Of a DNA stretch of 64,000 bases, positions 1 to 10,015 are shown one piece after another. The DNA is from Coriobacteriia bacterium. GTDB taxonomy: Bacteria; Actinomycetota; Coriobacteriia; Anaerosomatales; SLCP01. How positions within the stretch are numbered: position 1 is the first letter of the stretch; the number at the start of each line of letters is the position of its first letter. The notes below the pieces were generated by a model. The model searched no databases. It saw only the letters and a list, made by a program, of their open reading frames with translations, and was not told the DNA's origin. The stretch covers positions 1-64,000 of the forward strand of contig SKMN01000004.1 in NCBI GenBank assembly GCA_007121015.1, written 5' to 3'. The position numbers and the translations under genes were made by a program.

Positions 1-15
1 CGTGCCGCCGAGGAA

Positions 16-33
16 ACACGGGCGAAACACGAA
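16..33 (+). repeat. 18-bp direct repeat, left copy
   Basis: ACACGGGCGAAACACGAA, identical to 3947-3964. Confidence 0.8.
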
Positions 34-65
34 TGTGGGCGGATGTGGGCGGCCCTCGGCCTGTG

Positions 66-3000
66 TCAGTCGGGCTTGTCCGGGTCCAGTCGGAGCGCGA
101 GAACGACCTTGAAGGTCGATCCCGCTCCCGGGGTGCTCTGTGCTGTCAGCGAGCCGCCGAGGAGTTCGGCGAGCCGGGAGGAGATGCTCAGGCCCAAGCC
201 GGTACCGTCCCTGACGCGAGCCGAATCGTGGCCCACCTGCTCGAACTCGACGAAAGCTCGCTCGAGCTCCTCGGACGTCATACCGCACCCGGTGTCCTCC
301 ACGAGGATGACGCAGGACTCCCCTTCCACGCGCACGCTAACCGTGACGTGCCCGGTGTCTGTGAACTTGATCGCGTTGTTGAGCAGATTCAGGAGGATCT
401 GCCGGGTCTTGATCTGATCCGAGAGCATGACGATGTCCTGGTCCATCGCTGCTACGAGCAGTTCGATGCCCTTGGACTCTGCAAGCGGCCGCTCCAGTTC
501 GACAACGGCGTGGACCGCATCGGCGAGTCGGAACTCCTCGATCGTCACGGGCATCGCACCGGCCATCATCTTCTCCAGGTCGAGCAGATCGGACACGATC
601 TGGAGCAGATGCTTTCCCGAGGAGAGCACCATCGCGATCTGCCGCTTCTGTTCCTCATTGAGTTCGCCCGCCATGCCGCTGTGCAGAATCGTGGAGAACC
701 CGATGATGGAGTTGAGCGGGGTTCGAAGCTCGTGGCTCATGTTCGTAAGAAACACGTTCTTCACTGTGCTGGCCGTCTCAAGCTCGTCCAAAGCCGCTTC
801 GAGTTTCGCAGTGCGTTCTGACACGAGCCTCTCGAGGACCTCTGCCTGACGCTCGCGTTCCAGGAAGAGCGCGATCGTCCGCGCGGTGCGCTTGACGAAG
901 TCATCCTCAACGGCGTCGAGGTGGCGCGCGTCGTCGAACTCCACACGCAGGGACGCAACGTAAGCACCGTGTGTGCCCAGCAGGGGCACAGAGATTCGCA
1001 GTCCGCCGCCGTCCATACGTTCCTCGGCAAGCTGTTGCCCCGTGTCTTGGGGCGAGGCGAGACCCGCGGCCTCTGCAGGGGTAGGAGGCCGGGGTCGCGG
1101 GGCGGGGTCGGAAACAGGGCTGTCCGCCAGCAAGCTCCAGCCATCGTCCTCCCAGGAGAATAGCTGTACGCGACTCGCGCCCAGAGCGTCACCGATCACG
1201 CCTGATGCGAGGGCGAGTGATGGGGTGCCGTCAGCCGACCAGAGCGCGGCGTTCAGTCTAGTCGCCGCTTCGTTGAGAAACGCCGCCCGCTCGAGCACGA
1301 TCTGCGATCGCCGCAAAGCGTCGATGTCCAGCAGCGTCACGACCGACCCGGCGATTCCCTCGGCGCCGCGCACGTACGGCCGAATCGTCATCCTGAACCA
1401 GCAACCCGACTCGTCCGCCACCTCGCGTTCTTGTGGCTGTCCGGTACGAAGCACCGAGTCAACGAGTCCTTCAACGTCATCGATCGCGAGGTGCCAACGG
1501 ATGTCGGTGATCTTGCGTCCAATGTCGCCGTCTATGAGATTGAAGGCACGAGCCGCCTGAGCCGTGAAGTGGCGGATGGTCAGATCGGCATCGAGCACGA
1601 GCATGGCGATCGAAGCGCTCGCCAACACGTTGTCCAAGTCATCGTTACGCTGCGCGAGCTCGGCGTTGCGGGCTTGTAGCTCGTCGTTGAGAGTGGCGAG
1701 CTCCTCGTTGGTGGACTGGAGTTCCTCTTTGGCTGTGTCGAGCTCCTCGTTCATGCTCTGGAGCTCCTCGTTGCTCGACTGGATCTCCTCGTTGGCGGCG
1801 CGCAGCGATTCGTGGGCTGCGTCCCGGCCCTCATGCAGGATGCGCAACCGCTCGGTCGCGGCCTCAAGCTCCTGGCGCAGGTACTCCACTTCAGTCGGCT
1901 CGCTGCCGCCCTCCCCCTCGGTACGAGATACAGCGGCGCCCTCGTTGAAGAGCACGGCGTAGCTCATCGGCTGATCCTCTGTAACGATCGGGATGACCAC
2001 GATCTGGAGAGCCGCGTGCCCACCCCCACGGCGCGAACGGACGCTCTCCCGGCGTGACAGCGCGCCAGTCACGCGCGATTCTTCGATAGCGGACTTGATC
2101 GCCGAGGCCAAACCAACGGAGACCATGCTCGGGAGGTCCAGTGTGGCGTCACCCGGCCGTAGGCGCAGGTACTTTCCTGCGTCGCCGCGAACCTGCTTGA
2201 CGCCAAGTCTGTCGTCGACAAGCAGGGCTGCTGGCGCATACTTGTCCAGAAGCATCGCGTCGAGCTGCCTTTGGGCATCGCTCCATTCGCGTTCGCGTTC
2301 GGACTCGATCGCAGAGCCCGCTCGCTCACCCGGGGATGCACTTGTGTGACCACGCGAATACTCACCAAAGGCCAGAGGCCGCGCATCGCCGGGTAGGCGC
2401 TTGAACACCCCCTTGTGCTCGGTGCTCCTGAACAGGCCCGGAGCTGCACCGGTGTTCTCCGAGTCTCCAAGTAGGAGGAAGCCCTCCGGAACCAATGCGT
2501 AGTGCAGCGTGCCGATAACGCGCCGTTGGAGCGTGCTATCGAGGTAGATGAGCAGGTTTCGGCAGCTCACAAGATCGAGCCGCGCGAAAGGCGGGTCGGC
2601 CGTGATGTCGTGCCGTGCGAAGACGCAGAGCTCCCTGATGGACTTGCTGATCTGATAGCCAGCGTCTACCTGGGCGAAGAAGCGCTCGAGTCTTTCCGGC
2701 GACATCTCCGAGGCGATCTCGGCGGGATAGACCCCCCGTCGCGCGATGGCGAGATCCCCTTCCCGGAGATCCGATGCGAACACTTGGACTCGCGCCACTG
2801 AGCCCGAGGCCTCGAGGTGCTCCCATAGAAGCATCGCGATCGAGTATGCCTCCTGGCCCGTGGCGCAGCCGGGGACCCAGATGCGGATCGACGCGTCGTC
2901 CTCGACACGCGAGACGATGGAAGGAAAGACCTCTGCTTTCAGCGCCTCGAAGACCTCGGGATTCCGAAAGAAGGAGGTGACTCTGACAAGCACGTCGCCA

Positions 3001-3851
3001 AAGAGCTCGGTCGATTCCTCGGGAGCTGAATCCAGGAGTCTTGCGTACTCGGTCATGCTTGCTACGCGCGCCATAGCCATGCGGCGCTCTATCCGACGCA
3101 ACAGTGTCGGCCTCTTGTAGTGGTTCAGATCCAGTCCGGTCGAGCCCCTGAGGCGGGTGATGATGCTCGCGAGAGCAGTCTCGTCATCCGGAGCAAGCGT
3201 CGGAGGTTCCTCGGACGGCGTGGAGGCTTCGATGGTACGGACATAGGGGTGCGCGGCCAGTCTGACGAGTTCGTGGGCTATCTCTTCGATCGTGAGCACG
3301 GCGTCGACGACCCCGGCAGCGATCGCGCTCTCGGGCATCCCGCTCTGAGCGGCGGTCGCGGGATCCTGGACGAGCGCGATACCGCCTTCGGCCTTGATGG
3401 CTGCCAGACCCTTGGTGCCGTCTGAGGCCGAACCGGAGAGGATGACACCTATGGCCTGGTTGCCGCGCTGTTCGGCAAGCGATGTAAGGAACACGTCGAC
3501 GGGCAGGCTCGGCACCAATCCGCTGGGGCGCGGGCTCAGCACGAACGCGTCACCGCTGATGCGCAGCTCGACGTTGGGCGGAATGACGTACACGTGGCCA
3601 GACTCGATCGGCATGTCCTGCGCGGCCTGGACGACCGGCATCGACGTCTTACGGCTGAGTATCTCGGCGAGCTCGCTCTCGTGTGTGGGTTGGAGGTGCT
3701 GGATCAGCACGAGGGCGAATCCCGGAGATGAAGGCAGCAGTTCCAGCAGCTCAGAGAAGGCCTCAAGCCCTCCAGCAGAAGCGCCCACCCCGACTACAGG
3801 AGCCGAGGGGTGATCTCCGACCTGTAAGGTCGTGCGGCTCTCCGGACCCAT
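66..3851 (-). CDS. CheB methylesterase / CheR methyltransferase / PAS / sensor histidine kinase fusion protein
   Basis: 1261-aa ORF; N-terminal CheB-like (VVGVGASAGGLEAF, SGSASDGTKGL), CheR-like (VPGCATGQEAYSIAMLL, CRNLLIYL), coiled coil (TNEELATLNDELQARNAEL), HisKA (NMSHELRTPLNSIIGFS) and HATPase motifs. Confidence 0.93.
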   Translation of the reverse strand: MGPESRTTLQVGDHPSAPVVGVGASAGGLEAFSELLELLPSSPGFALVLIQHLQPTHESELAEILSRKTSMPVVQAAQDMPIESGHVYVIPPNVELRISGDAFVLSPRPSGLVPSLPVDVFLTSLAEQRGNQAIGVILSGSASDGTKGLAAIKAEGGIALVQDPATAAQSGMPESAIAAGVVDAVLTIEEIAHELVRLAAHPYVRTIEASTPSEEPPTLAPDDETALASIITRLRGSTGLDLNHYKRPTLLRRIERRMAMARVASMTEYARLLDSAPEESTELFGDVLVRVTSFFRNPEVFEALKAEVFPSIVSRVEDDASIRIWVPGCATGQEAYSIAMLLWEHLEASGSVARVQVFASDLREGDLAIARRGVYPAEIASEMSPERLERFFAQVDAGYQISKSIRELCVFARHDITADPPFARLDLVSCRNLLIYLDSTLQRRVIGTLHYALVPEGFLLLGDSENTGAAPGLFRSTEHKGVFKRLPGDARPLAFGEYSRGHTSASPGERAGSAIESEREREWSDAQRQLDAMLLDKYAPAALLVDDRLGVKQVRGDAGKYLRLRPGDATLDLPSMVSVGLASAIKSAIEESRVTGALSRRESVRSRRGGGHAALQIVVIPIVTEDQPMSYAVLFNEGAAVSRTEGEGGSEPTEVEYLRQELEAATERLRILHEGRDAAHESLRAANEEIQSSNEELQSMNEELDTAKEELQSTNEELATLNDELQARNAELAQRNDDLDNVLASASIAMLVLDADLTIRHFTAQAARAFNLIDGDIGRKITDIRWHLAIDDVEGLVDSVLRTGQPQEREVADESGCWFRMTIRPYVRGAEGIAGSVVTLLDIDALRRSQIVLERAAFLNEAATRLNAALWSADGTPSLALASGVIGDALGASRVQLFSWEDDGWSLLADSPVSDPAPRPRPPTPAEAAGLASPQDTGQQLAEERMDGGGLRISVPLLGTHGAYVASLRVEFDDARHLDAVEDDFVKRTARTIALFLERERQAEVLERLVSERTAKLEAALDELETASTVKNVFLTNMSHELRTPLNSIIGFSTILHSGMAGELNEEQKRQIAMVLSSGKHLLQIVSDLLDLEKMMAGAMPVTIEEFRLADAVHAVVELERPLAESKGIELLVAAMDQDIVMLSDQIKTRQILLNLLNNAIKFTDTGHVTVSVRVEGESCVILVEDTGCGMTSEELERAFVEFEQVGHDSARVRDGTGLGLSISSRLAELLGGSLTAQSTPGAGSTFKVVLALRLDPDKPD

Positions 3852-3946
3852 CCAAGCAATCCCTTCACCGCGCCACCGACTGCAGCATTGACATGTTTAC
3901 TTATACCCCACTGGTAGGACGCGTGGGCTGCTACACGTGGACTGCT

Positions 3947-3964
3947 ACACGGGCGAAACACGAA
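3947..3964 (+). repeat. 18-bp direct repeat, right copy
   Basis: ACACGGGCGAAACACGAA, identical to 16-33. Confidence 0.8.
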
Positions 3965-4098
3965 GCGCGTGGATATCCGGGGGGTCTACTCTCGGCTCGG
4001 AGGACCGGACATCTCGAAGATTCGCCCTAAGACACCGGTGGGTATCTTCAGAATGGAGTGCCGGCAAGAGACCGAGGCAGACAGGAGGGCGTCCACCC

Positions 4099-4908
4099 AT
4101 GTCCGCAAAGCACGAGAGCGGTCGCTTCGTGATCGCGCAATTCTCCGACCTCCACTGCGGGGACCCCCGCTACGACGAGCGGCTCCTCCACCTCGTCATC
4201 GACCGCGTCAACGACCTTTCGCCCGACCTCGTGGTCGTCCCCGGCGACCTCACCGTCAGCGGCTACCGGGACGAGTACGAGATCGCGAAGGCACAGCTCG
4301 ACCGGCTCGCCTGCAACGAGGTCGTCGTCATCCCCGGCAACCACGACAGCCGCAACGTCGGCTACATCCACTTCATCGAACTGTTCGGCGACAGATGGAC
4401 CGCCCGCGACCTGCACTTCGCCACATCCGCCCCGGAGCTCGGTTGCGAGCACGTTCGCGTGGTCTCGGTCGACTCGAGCAAGCCCGACCTCAACGACGGC
4501 GAGCTCGGCCGACATCGCTACGAGTGGCTCACCGACCAGCTCGAGGACGTGCCGGGCTTCAAGATCGTGGCGATCCACCACCACCTCGTAGGCATCCCCG
4601 GCACCGGCCGGGAGCGCAACATCGTGCTCGACGCCGGCGACGTGCTGGAGATTCTTGACCGCTACAAGGTCGACCTCGTGCTCGCTGGCCATCGGCATGT
4701 CCCCTACGCCTGGCAGGTCAACGACACGCTCATCGTCACGAGCGGGACCGCTTGCACGTGGCGCACGCGCGGCGACACGCCGCCCTCCTACAACATCGTC
4801 ACCATCCTGCCCGATGAGATCGAGGTCGAGACCTTCGGGTTCGACGGCGAGGGGAGCCGGCGCGTGCGACGCTTCCCCCGCCGCCACCGCTGCGGCGAAC
4901 CGCTCTAA
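4099..4908 (+). CDS. metallophosphoesterase (calcineurin-like)
   Basis: Motifs FSDLHCGD, VVPGDLT, IPGNHDS, LAGHRHVPY; internal ATG at 4099 chosen as start. Confidence 0.88.
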   Translation: MSAKHESGRFVIAQFSDLHCGDPRYDERLLHLVIDRVNDLSPDLVVVPGDLTVSGYRDEYEIAKAQLDRLACNEVVVIPGNHDSRNVGYIHFIELFGDRWTARDLHFATSAPELGCEHVRVVSVDSSKPDLNDGELGRHRYEWLTDQLEDVPGFKIVAIHHHLVGIPGTGRERNIVLDAGDVLEILDRYKVDLVLAGHRHVPYAWQVNDTLIVTSGTACTWRTRGDTPPSYNIVTILPDEIEVETFGFDGEGSRRVRRFPRRHRCGEPL

Positions 4909-5423
4909 CCTGGTCGCTTGCGTGCGCAGATCCGCTGGACGACCCGCCGCTTCCCACTGTCGACCTCGGTCTCCTCGAACGCCAGCACCTCGAGAGCGTC
5001 GAACGCCGAGAGCAACTCGCCGGGCTCGAGCAGGAAGTCAGGGTTGGACACTCCACCGTACCGCTCGTTGCCCACCATGAACGTCTCGTAGATCACGACG
5101 CCGCCCGGGGCGAGCGCGTCGACGATGTGCGGGAAGAGCGGCCGATGAAGGTAGTTGGTGACGACCACGCCCTCGAACTGCTCGCCCGCCAGCGGCCACG
5201 GACCACCATCTTCGAGATCGGCCTGCACGAACCGTGCGCCTGGGATCTCCCTCGGCTCCCGGTCCACGGCGACGACATCGAGCCCCCGCTCGAGGAAGAA
5301 GCGTGAGTGGCGTCCCTTTCCGCAGGCGAGGTCGAGCACCGTACCGCTCTCTATGAGCGACGCCCACCGTACCACCCACTCCGAGGGAAGTCCGATGTCA
5401 GCTTCGTGCATGCCCATCGCCAT
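4905..5423 (-). CDS. class I SAM-dependent methyltransferase (TehB-like)
   Basis: VLDLACGKGRHSRFFLERG SAM-binding motif. Confidence 0.82.
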   Translation of the reverse strand: MAMGMHEADIGLPSEWVVRWASLIESGTVLDLACGKGRHSRFFLERGLDVVAVDREPREIPGARFVQADLEDGGPWPLAGEQFEGVVVTNYLHRPLFPHIVDALAPGGVVIYETFMVGNERYGGVSNPDFLLEPGELLSAFDALEVLAFEETEVDSGKRRVVQRICARKRPG

Positions 5424-5468
5424 CCCTCCCTACCGCGCAGGCGCTTCCCAAGCAGGCGCTTCCGTACC

Positions 5469-5867
5469 TCAGAGGAAGCTCACGTCCCGGGTGGCCGCAG
5501 TGACTACGTAGCAGCGGTCGTTGTTCCACTCGGGATCGGCCGGGACGATGAAGAAGCCCGGCCGGCCGGGCTGGTAACCGGTCGTGGTGCCCACGAGGAC
5601 CTCACCGTCGTTGAACTCCACCCTGATCGGGCGCCCGATGGGAGGCCGTGACGGGTCGAACTCCTTCCGTTCGACGTAGTCCGGGTCACCCTCGAGGTCC
5701 TTCACGAAGAACAGTGCCTTGAGGTCGGCCGTTTTGATCTCGACCGGCTTCGTCCCGGGCGGTGCGTCCGCCAACGACACGTGGAACGTCTGCTTGTTGG
5801 GGAAGAAGTCCGCGGTCGCCCCCTTGACCACTCGCCCGTCAACGTACCGCGCCACCACCTTATTCAT
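5469..5867 (-). CDS. conserved hypothetical protein (DUF6982-like)
   Basis: 132-aa ORF MNKVVARYVDGRVVKGATADFFPNKQTFHV..., overlaps the GH65 gene end in frame-compatible operon spacing. Confidence 0.65.
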   Translation of the reverse strand: MNKVVARYVDGRVVKGATADFFPNKQTFHVSLADAPPGTKPVEIKTADLKALFFVKDLEGDPDYVERKEFDPSRPPIGRPIRVEFNDGEVLVGTTTGYQPGRPGFFIVPADPEWNNDRCYVVTAATRDVSFL

Positions 5868-8280
5868 CGACCTCTCCCTTCGCGAGCTCGATCTCGAGGG
5901 TCTGGCCGGCCACGTAGTCGTAGACCTGATCGCCGTAGCCGATCCGGCAGGCGCCGGTGTCCTCCACGTCCGAGATGATCGACACGCGCTCGTGCGTGAA
6001 GCGCATGTCGAGCCACATCCGGCGGTAGCGCAGCGTCATCCCGAGTTCGCGCACCTCGTCCGGGAGCGCCGGGTCGACCCAGAGGATGTCGCCGCGCGGC
6101 ACGAGCCCGGTGAAGCAGTGCTGCACGAGGTCGACCGTCCCGGCCATCGCGCCGAGGTGGATGCCCTCGGAGGTGGTCCCTCCCTGCACGTCGCAGATGT
6201 CGCTCTCGAGCGCCTCGGTGAACAGGTCCCAGGCCCGGGCGGGGTCCGTGCGCGCGATGACCCACGAGTGCACGATCCCGGAGAGAGTCGAGCCGTGCGA
6301 CGTGCGCTTGAGGTAGTAATCCGTGCATCGCTCCACGAGGTCGTCGCTCCACTCGTAGCCGAGGTGCTCGAGCACCTCGGCCAGGCGCTCTGCGGCCAGC
6401 AGGTAGAAGAGCATGAGGACGTCGGCCTGCTTGGAGACCTTGTAGCGGTTGGGCGTGTCGCCCTCGGCATGCAGGATGCGGTCGAGGCGCTGGATGTTGT
6501 CGTACTTCTCGCGGTAGCCGTCCCAGTCGAACTCCTCGAGGTCCTCGTAGCCGTCGAACTGGGCGATCACGCCGTCTTCGAGGAAGGGGACCTTGAGCTT
6601 GCGGCTCACCTCGTCCCACCGTTCGAGCTCCTCGCGGCCGAGAGCGAGCCGCTCTCCCAGCTCGCGGCGCCGCTGGGGGCGCAGCGAGTCGAGTGCTTGC
6701 TTCGCCCGGCAGATGGTCCACGCCGACATGATGTTGGTGTAGGCGTTGTTGTCGAGCCCGGGCTCCTCGGCATCCGGATAGCCGTCGTGGTACTCGTCGG
6801 GGCCCATGACCCCCTTGATCTCGTAGCGGCCGCTCACCCGGTCGTACGTCGCGAGGCTCACGAAGAACCGGGCGATCTCGACGAGCATCTCGGCGCCGTA
6901 CGCCGACATGAAGCCCTCGTCTTCGGTGGTCTGGTAGTAGGTCCAGACGTTGTAGGCGATGGCGAGGTTGACGTGGCGCTGCAGGTGGGAGTTGTCGGGC
7001 TTCCACTCGCCGGAGAGCGGATTGAGGTGGTAGGTCTGTGTCTCCTCGGCCCCGTTGCTCCCGCTCTGCCACGGGAAGAGCGCGCCGGCGTGGCCCTCCT
7101 TGTAGGCGAGGTAGCGCGCCTCGGGCAGGCGGCGATACCGATAGAGGAGCGAGGCACGCGTGAGCTGCGGCAGCCGGAAGTTGACGAGCGGGAGGACGAA
7201 CACCTCGTCCCAGAAGATGTGCCCGCGGTACGCCTCCCCGTGCAGTCCTCGCGCGGGCACGCCCACGTCCATGTCGATGACGTTGGGCGACCATGTCTGC
7301 AGCAGGTGGAAGATGTGCAGGTTGAGGATCATGCTCACCCGCTCGCCGTCACCCACGTCGATATGGATGCCGAAGCGGCGCCACAGCTGGTCCCACGCGA
7401 GCACGTGCAGCGAGAGCAAGTCGGCGAAGTCGCGGCACCGCTTCAGGTGCGTGAGCACTTCCTGGAGCGGCTCGGCGATAGCGTTGTCCCTCGAGCCGAA
7501 GACGGCTGCGATCTTCTCCACGGAGACCGCGTCTCCCTCGGCGGCCTCGACCGTGAACGTCGTCTCGACGTGCCCGCTGGAGGCCGCATGCGCGAACTCG
7601 ACATCACGGCGCTCCTCGTTCACGAGGATCCGCAGGCGGGCGCCTACCGCGATGCGCAGGTGCGACTGGTTCGTCTCGACCACGACCCACGAAAGCGCCC
7701 CGTCCGCGCCCTCCTCGCGCGTCTCGAGGTGGACGCTGTCGAGCTCGAGGTAGCGCTCGACGCCCGTGTTGACGACGGTCCCGTCGATCGCCGAGCGGAA
7801 CTCGATCGTCCCGTCCCAGTCCTCGGGCCTCACCGTGCACTCGAGCCCCCCGAGGTGCTGGTTGGCCATGTGCACGAACCGGCGCTGGCCGATGGCCGTG
7901 GTGCGTCCCTGCCGGTCGCGCACGAGCATGTGCCGGCGCAACACACCCACCTTGAGCTCGAGTTCTTGCGTGTACTCGAGCAACTCGTAGGCGCCGGAAT
8001 CCAGGTCGAACCACTCCCCGTCTACCGGGCGGAACGTGAATGGCAGCCAGTTGGGCATGTTGACCATCGACTCGTTGGACACGGTGCGCCCGTCAAGATC
8101 GGTGTCGAGCCGGTTGAAGTAGCCGGCCAGGTAGGTCCCCGGGTAGTGGTGCTCTCCTGCCGAGGACTCCGGAGCGGCGCCCCGGACCGCCATGTAGCCG
8201 TTGCCCACCGTGCAGAGCGCCTCGCGCAGGCGCTCCTCGGCAGGGTCGTACTCGTCGTACGTCAGCGTCCACACGCTCAT
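5860..8280 (-). CDS. glycoside hydrolase family 65 protein (trehalose/kojibiose/maltose phosphorylase type)
   Basis: 806-aa ORF with GH65 signatures (GLHGEAYRGHIFWDEVFVLP, QSGSNGAEETQ, GVMGPDEYHDGYPDAEEPGLDNNAYTN). Confidence 0.92.
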   Translation of the reverse strand: MSVWTLTYDEYDPAEERLREALCTVGNGYMAVRGAAPESSAGEHHYPGTYLAGYFNRLDTDLDGRTVSNESMVNMPNWLPFTFRPVDGEWFDLDSGAYELLEYTQELELKVGVLRRHMLVRDRQGRTTAIGQRRFVHMANQHLGGLECTVRPEDWDGTIEFRSAIDGTVVNTGVERYLELDSVHLETREEGADGALSWVVVETNQSHLRIAVGARLRILVNEERRDVEFAHAASSGHVETTFTVEAAEGDAVSVEKIAAVFGSRDNAIAEPLQEVLTHLKRCRDFADLLSLHVLAWDQLWRRFGIHIDVGDGERVSMILNLHIFHLLQTWSPNVIDMDVGVPARGLHGEAYRGHIFWDEVFVLPLVNFRLPQLTRASLLYRYRRLPEARYLAYKEGHAGALFPWQSGSNGAEETQTYHLNPLSGEWKPDNSHLQRHVNLAIAYNVWTYYQTTEDEGFMSAYGAEMLVEIARFFVSLATYDRVSGRYEIKGVMGPDEYHDGYPDAEEPGLDNNAYTNIMSAWTICRAKQALDSLRPQRRRELGERLALGREELERWDEVSRKLKVPFLEDGVIAQFDGYEDLEEFDWDGYREKYDNIQRLDRILHAEGDTPNRYKVSKQADVLMLFYLLAAERLAEVLEHLGYEWSDDLVERCTDYYLKRTSHGSTLSGIVHSWVIARTDPARAWDLFTEALESDICDVQGGTTSEGIHLGAMAGTVDLVQHCFTGLVPRGDILWVDPALPDEVRELGMTLRYRRMWLDMRFTHERVSIISDVEDTGACRIGYGDQVYDYVAGQTLEIELAKGEVDE

Positions 8281-9935
8281 GCGGCACCTCCCGCAAGCCC
8301 CGCGAGCCAGCCGAGCACCTCTCCCACCTCATCGGTGTCGGCGACGCGGTACTCCGCGAGCGAGGCACGCTCGTCCTCGCCGGCGACCACGATGGCCAGG
8401 CCGCGCCCGCGCACGACCGCGAACGCGTCCTCATCGGTCAGATCGTCGCCGATGTAGACCGGCACGACGTCGCTACCGCTCTTGCCGAGGGCCTCGAGCA
8501 GCCACTGCAGCGCGCGGCCCTTGTCCCAGTCGATGTCGGGCCGCAGCTCGAAGACCTTCTTGCCGCCGGTCTTGCGCAGGAGCGGCTGGTTCGCGAGCAC
8601 CTCGTCGACGGCACGCTCCACGATCGGCGCGTCGACCGGCGCGACCTGCCGGTAGTGCACCGCGATCGCGTACTTCTTGCGCTCGATGCGCGCGCCGAGG
8701 ACGGGCGCGACCGCGTCGGTGATGGCGTGTTCCGCCTCGTTGAGCGGCCCTAAGAAGCGGTCGAACTCGCCTTCGCGTGCGTTCGAGAGCTCCACGCCCT
8801 CCGGCGTGACGACGTCGAAGCCGTGACTGCCGAGGTAGATGACCTCGTCGACCGCCACCTGCTCGATGACGAAGGCGACGTCGCGTCCGCTCACCACCGA
8901 GACGAGGCAGCGTGAGGCGAGATCGCGGATGCGCTCCCGCATCCCCTCGTCGAGCAGCGCGTCTTCCGGGTGCTCGACGATGGGCGTGAGCGTGCCGTCG
9001 TAGTCGAGGAAGACCGCGAGCGTCCTGCCAGCGATGTGCGCCTCGATGGCGGCCCACTCCTCGAGGGCCGAGGGCAGCTCGGCCATCGGCACCGCGGTCG
9101 CGGGATCGGCGGGCGGTGCGGCGGGCGGTGCAGCCGGGGCCGCGGCAGCTGGCCGAGCCGCAGCAGCATCCTCCCCCGCACCCACGGCCACCTCGGCCAT
9201 GTCGTGGACGACGACGTGCGCGCCGTTGGCAAGCAGTCGCTCCGGCGCGCCGGTGTGATCGACGCCGATCACGAGGGCGAACCCACCAGAGGCGCCGGCG
9301 GCCACCCCCGCCTCGGCATCCTCGACGACCACCGCGCGCGCGGGGTCGATTCCGAGCCTGCGGGCGGCCTCGAGGAAGACAGCAGGGTCGGGCTTGCCCG
9401 CGAGCCCGAGATCATCGGCCACCGTCCCGTCGACCTGCGCGTCGAAGAGCTCGGTCACGCCGGCCGAGTCGAGCACGTGGCCGGCGTTGCGCGACGCCGA
9501 GATGATCGCGGTCGCCACCCCCGCGGCACGCAACTCGTGGAGCAGGCGCACCGCCTCAGGGAACGCGACGGCACCGTGCTCCTCGAGCGCTGTGAGGAAG
9601 AAGTCGTTCTTCTTGCTCCCGAGCCCGTGCACGGTCTCGGCGTCGGGAGGGTCGTCGGGGGAGCCCTCGGGCACCTCGATGCCGCGCGATGCGAGGAACG
9701 TCCTGACCCCGTCTGCCCGGCTCATGCCGTCCACGTACTTGAGATAGTCATCGACCGGGTCGAACGAGACGAACCGCTCTCCGGTGCGCCATGCGTGCTG
9801 TTTGAGCACGTCGTCGAAGAGTTTCTTCCACGCCTCGGCGTGCAATCCGGCGGTGTCTGTGATGACGCCGTCCATGTCGAAGATGACCCCGTCGAAGACA
9901 TCGGGGTCGATGAACACGGTCGATGATGCTGGCAT
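8277..9935 (-). CDS. fusion of beta-phosphoglucomutase-like HAD hydrolase and trehalose-6-phosphate phosphatase (OtsB)
   Basis: N-terminal HAD ([24 protein letters not shown]), Ala/Pro linker, C-terminal OtsB ([32 protein letters not shown]); ATGA overlap with GH65 gene. Confidence 0.92.
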   Translation of the reverse strand: MPASSTVFIDPDVFDGVIFDMDGVITDTAGLHAEAWKKLFDDVLKQHAWRTGERFVSFDPVDDYLKYVDGMSRADGVRTFLASRGIEVPEGSPDDPPDAETVHGLGSKKNDFFLTALEEHGAVAFPEAVRLLHELRAAGVATAIISASRNAGHVLDSAGVTELFDAQVDGTVADDLGLAGKPDPAVFLEAARRLGIDPARAVVVEDAEAGVAAGASGGFALVIGVDHTGAPERLLANGAHVVVHDMAEVAVGAGEDAAAARPAAAAPAAPPAAPPADPATAVPMAELPSALEEWAAIEAHIAGRTLAVFLDYDGTLTPIVEHPEDALLDEGMRERIRDLASRCLVSVVSGRDVAFVIEQVAVDEVIYLGSHGFDVVTPEGVELSNAREGEFDRFLGPLNEAEHAITDAVAPVLGARIERKKYAIAVHYRQVAPVDAPIVERAVDEVLANQPLLRKTGGKKVFELRPDIDWDKGRALQWLLEALGKSGSDVVPVYIGDDLTDEDAFAVVRGRGLAIVVAGEDERASLAEYRVADTDEVGEVLGWLAGLAGGAA

Positions 9936-10015
9936 CGGCGACTCCCTCGGCTGATCTCTGGCTCCGTCCAGTTCCTACCAGGGTTCTACCCGAACTCCCG
10001 AGACTCGCACCCGGT

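Noticed and set aside
5435-5466. Short tandem duplication GCAGGCGCTTCC-caa-GCAGGCGCTTCC
   Set aside because: Only two 12-nt units in a short intergenic gap; likely replication slippage with no further support.
5719-8457. 912-aa plus-strand ORF
   Set aside because: Antisense to the GH65 gene; shadow ORF.
9110-9180. GC-rich short tandem repeats (ggcggtgcggcgggcggtgcag)
   Set aside because: Explained as the Ala/Pro-rich interdomain linker of the HAD-OtsB fusion protein.
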